DNA from: Anaeramoeba flamelloides
Lineage: Eukaryota > Metamonada > Anaeramoebidae
Assembly (NCBI GenBank): GCA_027625915.1
Contig: JANTQA010000008.1
Location: 2,249,001 to 2,313,000 of the forward strand
Direction of reading: 5' to 3'
Length of the DNA stretch: 64,000 nt
The notes beneath the pieces are model-generated. The model was given only the letters and a program-made list of their open reading frames with translations, was not told the DNA's origin and searched no databases. Shown piece by piece: positions 48,999 to 60,328 of the stretch. The stretch's first letter is position 1, and the number at the start of each line of letters is the position of its first letter. Both the position numbers and the translations under genes were made by a program.

Positions 48999-49449
48999 TA
49001 AAATTCTCTTTTCCCACATTAAATAATCAAAAAAAAAATATCTACCTTGGAAATTTAAAGTGTTTACATTTATTTTTCCTTTATTTTTTATTTTTCATTT
49101 TATACATTATATTATTCATAAAATTTTCATTCAAATTTTCAGGTAACTTCCATTGATTATTTCAATGATCTTTCAACAAATGGTATTAAAAAAATCAATT
49201 TAATTTCATAAAAAAATAACATCAAATTCATTTCATTTTTGTACTCATGTACAGACAATAAATTAAATATTAAAATTGATAAAAGATTTTAATGAAAAAA
49301 AAAAAAAAAAATTAAAAATATTAAAAAAAGCGTTATAAGTTTCGATTCTTTAAGAAATCAAAAATATCAGATTATAAGAAAAGATATATCTATTAAATAT
49401 TATTTTTTTTTAAAAAAATATTAATTTTTGATTTAAAATAAAATTAAAA

Positions 49450-52400
49450 TTAAAAATTGAATTCCTTATTAACAAAATCAAAAGGATCTTTTTTTTCTTG
49501 CTGTTGATTATTTTTAGTTAAAAATTGGAAGTTTGAATTGTTTTTTGTAGTGTTCATTCCCATTCCACTTCTATTTCCTCTTCCATTTCCTCTTCCCATT
49601 CCTCTTCCCCTTCCTCTTCCCCTTCCTCTTCCCATTCCTCTTCCCATTCCTCTCTGCATTCCTCTTCCCATTCCTCTTCCCATTCCTCTTTGCATTCCCA
49701 TTCCTCCTCCCATTCCTCTTCTCATTCCTGTTCCTTGTGTCATCATATTTTGCATAAATTGTTGCATCATCATCATCATTTGTGGATTATATGCATTAGT
49801 GTTTTGATTTTGTTGAGACATCACATTTCGCATCATTTGTTGCATCATGTTAGTTCCTTGATTATTATTTTGGGTATTATTATTTTGGGTATTATTATTA
49901 TAAAGGTCATTAAGATTAAGGGTTGAATTGCTGCTGTTATTGTTACTCCTGTTGTTGCTGCTGCTGTTGTTGTTGTTACTGCTATTGTTATTCCATAAAT
50001 TTTGTAAAGGATCAAATGAATCAGTACTATTATTTAGATTTTGATTTTGATTTTGATTTGAATTTTTCTTTAATTGATTAATTGGTGTTCCGATTAGATT
50101 CTCGGATTGGTTTACTTGAATTGGTTTAGTATTATTGTTATTGACTATTTCACCAAAAATATTATTATTATTTATGTTTTCTTGCTGTTGAGTATTATTA
50201 TTGTTGTTGTTTGTTTTTGTATTTTCCTTCAGAGAAATCCCAAAGAATATATCATTATTATCTTGTTTTTGATTTTGATTTTGCGTTTGCGTTTGTGTCT
50301 GTGTCTGCGTTTGTGTTTGTGTTTGTGTTTGTTTTTGAGGAAACTGGAAACCTTCTCTTTTTGGAAGGATTTTTTTTTTGGGTTTTTGTTCGGGTATTTG
50401 ATTATCAACTTGAATTTTCAGAAGATTAAAAATTTTTCGAACTTTTTTTCTAATTAATGCTTTTTTGTTTTCCAGAAGAGATTCTAATAATTCAATTGCT
50501 TCTTCTTCTTTAAAATATTCAATGTACGCTTCTAAATTTGAGAGTATTAAAGCTTCAATAATACAAAGTGATCTCTTTAAATTATTTAATAATTAAAAAA
50601 ATAAAATAGGATAAAAACAAGACAAAAAGTTTAGATAATTGATTTTTAAAATACATATGAAACTTTCAAACTTGATATATATTTTGTAATTAAGAATATT
50701 TTAATTTTTTATTATTATTGATTTTGATTTTAAGGTATTAGTAACCACAAAAAAAATATTCTAGTAAATTTAATTGAAATAACAAAAATTTTACCACATC
50801 TTGAAATTGAAAAATGAAGTAAAAATATGAATACTATATGAACACTTCTTACCTTAACAATTTATTTTCCGAAATTAATTATTGTTTTTAAAATTTTTGA
50901 TCTCATTTTAAACATTTTTGAAAAAGTTCAAAATCCAACATATTTCCAAATTATTTATAAAAAATTATTTTCTTTGAAGAAAGAAGATTGAAATCTTATT
51001 GTTTGTGAAGGAAGTCTACAAAAAATACACTTTAAAAATATACCCATAAAGTTTTCAAATAACTTGTTATAAAAAATCTACTTTATTTGAAAAAACATTT
51101 TCAATAATTATTTTAAACTTGAAAAAAATATAATTTCTTTATTCAAACTCAGATTTCAAATCAATTTTTTCTCTTTATTGAATAAAAAAATCTGAGAATA
51201 AAAACCAAAAAATCAAATTAAAAATTCTACAAAAATACAATTTAAAATTATTTCATTAAAATTTAATCAAAAAAATACTTTTTAATTTGGTTATTTCAAA
51301 TCAATAATTAATAGCCCAATCTTAATTATTTTCGGTGAATTCGAGCAACCCAAATATAAAAAGTATCAATAGGTCTTACTATTATTTCTCAATTTTTTAA
51401 ATCTTTTCAAACAAATAAAACGAATTCTAATTAATAATTCTAATAAAAAAAATAAAAATTAATAAATAATATCAAATAACTTAATTTAAATAACAACAAG
51501 TTCCTTGTTTATATTATGGATATATGTAAAAGAATATTACTTAATCTTTTATATTTCAAGAACTTTAATAAATATTTTAAATAAAATAAATGATCAAATT
51601 TTTCTGATCTTCAAGGATTTAATTATTTGATTTATTTTTCTTTGATTATTAAAATAAGATTAAAATTTTCAAATATTATTTATCGATAAAAACTCACAGA
51701 AATTACTAAAAGCGAGATTACTTAAAAATAAAAAAATGTTTTTGAAATTTTTCTTTTTTATTTTTCCAATCCAAAAATCCAAACTGAAAAGGATCAAGAT
51801 CTTTTTAAAGTTTGAGAATTTTTATATTATAATTACCATATTTACAAGAAGACGACGGTTTTCAAATTTGGCATATTCTCCCAAAAATGTTAATTTTTAA
51901 CTGGTTCTGATAACTATTGGAGTTACTTGAAGAAAAAAATCTTTGGAACACAATTCAAAAATAAAATTGGAAAAATAATTTCTCTTCTGAAAAAATGAAA
52001 AAATTTTTTTTTAGATTTTATTCTTTCATAGAGAACCTTAAATACCAACTTTAAATATTTTTAATTTAAATTCAAGGTTTTTTGTGATTTCTTTGCTTTT
52101 TTGTATATCTTCAATAATAAACTTTGTTTCTATCAAAGTGAAGTATCCAAAAAAAAAAAGCAAAAATTTCCAAATATCAATTATTTTTTTATAATTGTCC
52201 TTTGTAGAATAAATAAAAAAATAAGTAGAATAATACATATTCGAGGAATATTTGATATTCATATCAAGTAATTCTAATCAATAAATATATTTATTTAAAA
52301 ATTGAAAAACTTCAAATTCTTAGTGTTCTATTGAGAATAATAACAGTAATGTTCATTTTGATCTTCAATTCAAAGATCAAAAAAATATTCCAATAGAAAT

Positions 52401-55400
52401 TAATCTGATTTTTCTACATTTATTTCCGCTGTTTCAATAACATTGAAATAACACGTTTTTACTTTGTTACTATCGATCTTGCAATAAAAAAATTTTTTTT
52501 AACTGAATTAGGTGTCAAAAAAATTATTGAAAAATAATTGAAAAAATGATAAAATGTTAAAGAATGATTTTAATTTTGAAATTTCCAAAATAAATTTTTT
52601 CTTCTAATAACCATTCAAACCCTTTAAACAGATGTAATTCACACATTTCAACTGGATTCCTTTAACTGTGAAATGGTTTTATAAAGCATTACAATTAAAA
52701 ACTATATCTCAAAATTTTCTTTCAAAAGATTTTGAACTTTAAATATAATCAAATTTTTTTTTAGTAATTCAAATTAAAATCCATTTTAGAATATTGTATA
52801 AAAAATATTTTTTAATATGGGACTTAAAACACTTCTATCGAAGTTTGCCAACTGTTTCAGAGATAAATTTTGGAAAATTTTTTTGTTACACTTAATTAAG
52901 GTGGCTATTGAAAATTTTGAGTAAAATAAAATTTTTTGATCAGTGTTCGATTTGTGGTGGTTGTTGAATTTTTAAAAATAATAAACAATTAATAAAAAAA
53001 AAAAAATTGAATTTATTTACATAAGTATGTTGCCAAGTTTCACTAATTAATTGTTCTTCCAATAATCTTCCAATAATATTAACATCAAATGTTTGGCATT
53101 TTTTTACGAATTCATTAACTTTAGTTTTTGGAGGGGCAGGTTTAATTCCAGCATTTTCAGTAAGATCTCTAACGAGTCTTTTTTCATAATCAAAATTTTC
53201 TTCCTCATCAGATTCTTCATCATTTTGGTTTCCATAATTTATTTGGTTGTTTGTCATATTTTGTTGAAATGTTTGATTTTGTTTTGTAGTATTGATTTGT
53301 GTTTGATTTATATTCTGGTTTTGATTTTGGCTCTGATTTTGATTAACATTAACATTAACATTCGTTTTAATTCTACTTTTCATTCCTCTCACTCTTTTAG
53401 AGCTTTGTTCTTCTTGTTTAAAAATATTTGTTTGTGTAGATAATTGAATTTCCTCTGGTTGATAATAAGTTCCTTGTCTTCCCGTTGTAGATCTGTTACC
53501 AATTATTTGATTTTCAAATTTTTTTTTAAATTTAAAAAATTTTTCTTTTAAATTTAGTTTTTTTTTGATTTTGTTTATTTTTTGGAAAAGTTTCAAAAAG
53601 ATAAGAATGAGTACATTTTTAAAATACAAAAAAACATAAAATTAAATTTTTTGGTTATTTTTACAAACAATGAATTCATATGTTATAATAATTTGTTGTA
53701 TTATATGTTTTGAAAGTTTATTTGAATACCGATAAAATAATTAATACAAATATAGTTGATGTTCAAATAAAATAAAAAAATTGAACTTGAAAGCATTTTA
53801 TAAAGAACAAAAAGTTATAAAAAATATTATTACAGTAAATTTATTTTTTGAATTATTAGAAATAATAATAAACTTTAATATTCAATTTTTACAATTGGTT
53901 TTTATTATTTGGTGAAATTTTAATCGAAAAGGACTAAATACTGATAAATTCAAATTTAATTGAATTTATGTTTAGCTCTTTCTTTTTGGGTATTCAGATA
54001 AAATTTAAAATTTTTAAATATCTAATGATTTCATTTTAATTGATTTTAAAAGTTTTGCCTTTTTTGATTTTTTATACTTTTTACCTTTTCCAAATTTCCC
54101 TTCTTAAGTTACTTGGGCTCTATGTTCCTTCTCTTTTTGTTTTTTTTAGGTGTTTGGGAAAGGTAAAAAGTATAAAAAATCATTATAAGAATTGGTTGAC
54201 CTGATCATGACTAACCCAACCAAACTTGTTCATGATCAGATCTTCGACGAATTGAGCTGGACTTATGCAACTGAACTGAATCCAACGAATGCGATCTGAA
54301 ACCAACCAAAGTGAACCGAATTGAACTTTCCGTACTATCTGTCGAGTCGTTACTTTGACTGGGTTTTTGCTGTCGAGTCGGTATCTTGTACTGGGATTTT
54401 GCGAAAACAAGATTTGGGAAACTTACAAAAAAAAAAAAAAATAAAATAATAAAAAAAAAAAAAACACAAAAAAAAAAAAATAAAAAAAAAAGCAAAGCAA
54501 CTGAAAAGAAAATTTCGAAAACCAAATCTTATTCTTAAAAACTCAGCACTTTATAGATTCAATCCATCTATAAAGTTCTAAATCAAAATTTAATAAACAG
54601 CCTTTTTCATTTGATCTATAGTTGTTCAAATATTTAGAACTCTTTATTAAAACAACCTATGGTGGCGATCCAAAAAAAATGACATAAAAGGAAACAACCA
54701 CCAGCCCATTCAACACTTGGGGCACAAAAAAAACTTTTCACTGAAAGTTTTTTCTTTTTTCTATTATTTTTTGACTCTCTTTCATTTCTTGCTTTTCTTT
54801 CTCTTTTTCTTGTCTTTTTTCCGAAATAATTTATTCTTTTCATTTTTTAAAGAAAAGATATCCTTTGAGCTGTAATCCTGCTTACATTACAGTTAGGATA
54901 AAAAAACCCTAAATACAATTTTAGAGTTTCAGGCAAATAGGAGGTAATTTTGTTGAATCACCTCTCCTCAACAATAAAAAAAAAAAAAAGTTTTGCCTTT
55001 TTTTCAACAAATAATTGGTAAAATAAGTTGGAAATTTGAAATGATAAATTTTTATTTATTAATTGAAAAATGTTAGTAACCAGTTTCAGCTGTTTTAAAA
55101 AAGCTGAATACTAAAAGTTTGAAAAAAAGTCTTGTTCAAACTGTTTGATTTACTCTTTTAAAACAGTTGTTTCAAATTTTTAGTATTAACTTTTGAAAAC
55201 AATTTGATGTTTTTTTTAAGTTTTTCTTATTGTTGATCTTTTCTCTTAATATTTGCATCGAAAGTCTATGAAGATTGAAATAATAACTCTATTTTGAAAT
55301 CATCTTTAAATAAATTGAAAAAAAGTTTTAATGATTAAAATACAAATAAAATAAGAAAGAAAATACTAAAAGCTAAATAAAAAATTCAAAATTTTTGCTT

Positions 55401-58400
55401 CCACAATGAAAAAATAGGTAGTAAAATACTTTATGAAATTTTAATGAAATGGATTAAAAATAATGTTTTTATTTTTTTCCATTTTTTCCCTGGCTGAATC
55501 TTCTTTATATTGGGAAGAAGAGTTACAAAGGAAAAAGATCAAGTGGTTACTTGCTAATAATGGGGAGACTGAAACACGAAAATATGAGTAATTTGAAAAT
55601 AAAATCTAAATAGACAAAGGTCAGAAAATGGCCAAAGGGTTTAAAGAAAATCAGATCAAAAAGAAAAAAGAAATTACGACAATTAAGCAAAAATTCCCCA
55701 AATGAACATTCGTGATCAATTATCAAATTAAATTAAATTAATCAAAAGTATGGTGGCTATGATTTTGGGTGTTCAAAATTAAAGATAGTATTGTTTTTTT
55801 TTTTTTGATTTTTTACCAATTGCTTCATATAAACCCTTTTTAAATTTCTTTTTCTAAATTTCTTTTTTCTTTTCAATTTTTTGTTTTTGCTTTTTAAACA
55901 TAAAAAAAAATTGGGTATGTCTTTCCTTTGAACAATTATGAAATCTATGATTTTATACTTAAATTACCTTTGAGGAAATTTAAGTAAAAGTACATTTAGA
56001 GTGTAATTTACACTTGTTCAATAATAAAAAAAATTAATGTTTTTTTAAAACTTAATTTTATAACTGGTATTTTTTTTTTTTTTTTTTTTATAGAATTTGT
56101 TTTCTCAAGCTATTTAAAATTCTCTCTTCATTATGAAATATTAATTTTGAAATTTTCATTTTTTAAAAATCAAACAAATCCCATAAAAAAGGAAATTTTG
56201 ACCAATTAATTAATGATTAGGAAATTTCTTCGAATTTCTTTATTTTAAATAGGGTGGCAGATTATTGTTTTGCAATAATCAAATTTTTTTAAACTTGTTT
56301 TCTTTTTTTTTCCTTTTATTAATTACCAGTAGGATTATATCAAAATTTTCTCTCAAGGAAATAGCTTTATAATAAAATAGAGGGTGGATAATAACGAAGA
56401 GCATATCAATCAATTATTGGTAAACTCTTTTTCAAACAAAAGGGCACACCTCTCAAATCATCATTACTATTGAATTTGATTGTTAATAAGATAATTACAA
56501 ATTGGTGATTTTCATTTTAATTATTTCATTTTTAGTTTTTTTATTTATGGATATTGAATAGTTGGAAAATTAAAAAAACAAGATATGAAGAAATCAATTT
56601 GGAAATAATCTTCCAGTATAAAAACGAAAACAGTTTAAGTTTGATTTTAAATGAGCTAGATATAGGAATTTTGAAAGATCATTATTGAATTGATGTCCGG
56701 AACAAAGAAAAAAGAAAATAAAGAAAAAAACAACTCCAACAAAATACCCCGATGAATTGCAGTTTTATATTGAAAATGAGACTATAAAGAACAAAAGTTT
56801 GACGTGTAAAGAGTTATCAATAAAATGTGAAGAACTTTTTCCGAATTCACCATGTTCAGCGGTTTTTTTATTGATTTTATAATTTTTTTCCTTTACAATT
56901 TAAAAAATGAGATTTCTCATTTCAAATAAAAGGGCACATCAATTTTTAAATATATTTAATTTTAATTTTTATTGTTTTGTTTTAATGAGTTTTAAATATT
57001 CAGTTGAGTGTTTTTTTTATGTTTTAAAGAGTTTCTTATATTTTAGAATGATACTACAATTAACTTGATTCGATTAGGAATAATTCTTGAAATTTTCTGT
57101 GCACTTTTATTTGAAAAAGAGTTTAATTTATATTAAAAAGTTGAATATGTCAAAGTAATTTGAAAAGGCCAAAGAGAAAATAATATCATGTTAAGTTGTG
57201 GTGAATATATCTTTTTAAGTTTTCACTTTAATGATCTAAAAATAATAATAAAGATTTAAAATATTTACTATCCATTTTAAGTGGAGTGTTTCCTAAACCA
57301 GATTGTCCTCGGTTTTGTGGTAATTTGAATCCACCTCCAATTTGAATTTGATTTTGTTGAGTGTTTTTAGGTATTTTTTCTGGCTCAGATCCAAATCCAA
57401 TATTTGGTTGATTTTTGCTGTTCATGTTACTGATATTTTGTTCTTCTCCTTCAATGTTATCATCATATAATGACTCTAAGACATCCTATTTTTTTTTTTT
57501 TTTATAAATGGAATTGAAAGAAATTATGATTAAATTTTGTTTATTATTAATTAAAATTTTTGTTTTTTTTGTTCCAGTCATTTTAAAAAAAGAAAGTTCC
57601 TTTTTTTTTTTTTTGATTTTGTTCATAATTAAAACTTTTTTGAAGTTTTCTATTTTTAAAACTTATCATAATTTAAATTTTTTTTAATTTTTTTGTGGCT
57701 TTCTGAAAATAATAAATTATATATAAACATCTCAATCAAACATATTCATGTATTTTTAAATTCAAAAAAAAAAAAAAAATTATTATTAAATAGAGTTTAC
57801 CTTGTTAAACTCAGAGAATATAGCACTGAAAACACTTATTATGTGTTTTACTGTCAAAAAAAAAAAAAAGATATCAATTAAAATAAAAAAAAACCTTTTA
57901 CGATCGAGTGTCTAATAAAGTTTTTATTATTTTTTCTTTTTTAAAAGAGTTAAATTAAATAATATAATTGTCATTTTTGTTTGAAAGAACATTCTTCGAG
58001 TTTCTCTCTTATTTTTTATATTATTAGTATTTAATAATAATCAAATAATTTAATATTTGTTTATAATCGAACCAAAAACTAGATTTAGTCAAATAACAAA
58101 ATATAAAAAGTTGTGAAACATATTTTTGTAAAACCAAAACAAAAAAAAATTTATTTTAAAATTAAATAAAATTTTTAATAAAATGTATTGGTATTACCAC
58201 CAAAACCAAGTTTTAAGTAATAAAGATCGAGGTTTTTTTTAATTTTTTTTTTAATCTCCTTTTTCAAAAACCCATGAACAAAAGGTTGCCTGAAATGTAA
58301 AAATTATTATTATTCCAACCTAGCCAAATATTTGATTCAAAACTATTATTTAAAGATATTCCCAAAAAGTTAATTTAAAAAAATGACCATTTTTTGATTT

Positions 58401-60293
58401 TATACTGGTATTAGGGCTTTAATATTTTAAGTTTTTTTACTAAATTTGTCATTTTTTCATATCATAACTCTGAAAAATTTTTTTAAAAATAAAATCTCTA
58501 AATTTTGTATTTTTGAAATACACTAATATAATAAACATTATTATACATAACAATTTTGAAAAAGGTTTACAACTTTATTAGATATTAATGGAAATTGCAA
58601 AAAAAAAATGAAAGTTTTCAGTAATATTTTTTTTTAATTTTTAATTGTAAAATTTTTGATATTTTTATTTCACTTTGCGAAGAGATTATTTTAATCAATT
58701 TTTTTTTTTTTAATAGTCTACAAAAGAATCATATTTTTCAATTTTAAAATAAAATCAAATATTTCTTTCAAAAGATATTGTTAAATTAAAATGAAAAGTT
58801 GATTTTTTTTCTCTTTTTGGAATATTTTTTATCATTTTATATTTTTTTTTCATGTTTGAGTTTTCATATATATTCCCTGTTTTTTTTTGGCAAATTGTTT
58901 TGACGTTTATTTATTTTTCTTTCTTAATGTTCAATCTAAAGTTCATTCGTTGCAACTAATTTCAAAAAAAAAAGATACCCCAAAAATTGGTGATTTTTTT
59001 TCAAAAATTAGGAATTTTGAAAAAGGGATGCATTTGAATCTTAATTCGTTTAATAGCTATCTTTTTTTAATTACATAAAATTATAATAACATTACAAAAA
59101 TAATTTACTGTTGAGAGAAAAATGTTGGACACAGAAAAATGGTTGGACACCATTTTTAATTGGGAACATTAGTAAAATTGAAAATCAAATCCTATTGTTA
59201 ACTAGGTGAATTTTATATAAATCCAGGTTTAAAGGTGTTACAAGTTCATTAATCTGTGGTGTGTGTAGAATACTCATTTGAATGGTTGATAACTAAAGTA
59301 GATCATGCTATTTTAACAAAAATCCTAGTTGTGGTAAAGTTTACTATTAAATCTGAAAATGTCAATTTTTAAACTTGCTTTTGATTATAAGAGATAAGGT
59401 TTTGAAAAAGTAGAATTACATTAATTTTTATTCTAATAAGTAGATTATTGTTATTTTCTTTAGTTATTTCGCAAACGATTGAAATTAAAAATCATTTTCA
59501 GTGATGTTCCCAATTAAAATTGCTGACCAACCATTTTTCTCAGTACAACATTTTTCTCTCTACAGTTATAAAAGATAATAAATAGAAGTCCACTGTAGTT
59601 TTGACTAACTTTTAATTTTCAGACTGTATTTTTTCCTTGTGGTGGTGTGTAGTATTTGCAATTTAAAGGATTTAATTTTCAATCGATTTTCCTTTTTTTC
59701 AATTCTGAAATCTGGCTTTCGTGTTGTTAGTTCATTCCAAAATATACAAACAATAAAAAAGTTCCAAAATAAAAAACTAAAGAGAGACAATTTCAATTTC
59801 TTTCTTGAAATTTCCTTTATTTATAAAAAAAAAGAAAAAGAGCAAGTTAAAGTGAAAATTTTGTTCCCATTTATTATTCAAATAACAGTATTTAAGATTA
59901 TCTCCGTATTAATATTTGTGTTGACATACCCTTTCTTACAATTCTAAAAAAAAGAAAGTATGAAGAATTGAAAGAAGAAAATGAGATGCTAATTGATTCA
60001 CGATCTTATTCAAATGCCTGTTAAACAAGATTTTTTTTTTTTATTGTTGAGATTTGTGGTATTCTTTTGATAAAGAGAGAGACAAATTCTTTTCTGAGAA
60101 AAAACTCCACTCAGTAGAGTTTCAAAATTTTGGGGGAGTTCCAAAAATTGCCCTAATTGATAAAACTTTTTGATCGTCTGTATTGTTCGAATGTGAGATT
60201 ATTTTTTGGATTTTATTTGAACTTTTAATTGAATTTTAAGCCAAGTGTATTCACACCAAAGGTGTGGTAAAAAATTAAATTGGGATCAAATTG

Positions 60294-60328
<35 letters not shown>

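Larger units (their letters stand above)
43136..49449. other. 6.3 kb intergenic repeat cluster
   Basis: Between the 5' end of Ank-BTB and the 3' end of tepsin. It holds the elements at 43830-44542, 44556-44729, about 45380-45605, 46411-46607, 46790-46980, 47735-47932 and 48315-48998. Near 47220-47345 a short open stretch with balanced composition (FDDLELFWLVI) has no recognisable family. No gene was found. Confidence 0.6.
53545..57268 (-). other. 3.7 kb intron of tepsin with several insertions
   Basis: Holds a hairpin (54064-54182), a GC-richer island (54186-54418), the A-tailed element (54870-54989) and a TAAACT-family element (56423-57124). No further exon was recognised, but the acceptor side is the weakest join of the gene and a microexon is possible. 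Confidence 0.65.

Noticed and set aside
49538-50457. P/L/I-rich and F/V-rich plus-strand ORFs
   Set aside because: Antisense of the tepsin RG/GM and Q/N tail.
57228-57425. 65-codon ORF as a separate small gene
   Set aside because: It is part of tepsin exon 4; the natural exon starts at an acceptor 60 bases upstream of its ATG and restores the ENTH end motif.
59639-59947. 102-codon plus-strand ORF
   Set aside because: Overlaps a relative of the 2310/29926 repeat inside a tepsin intron; no domain.
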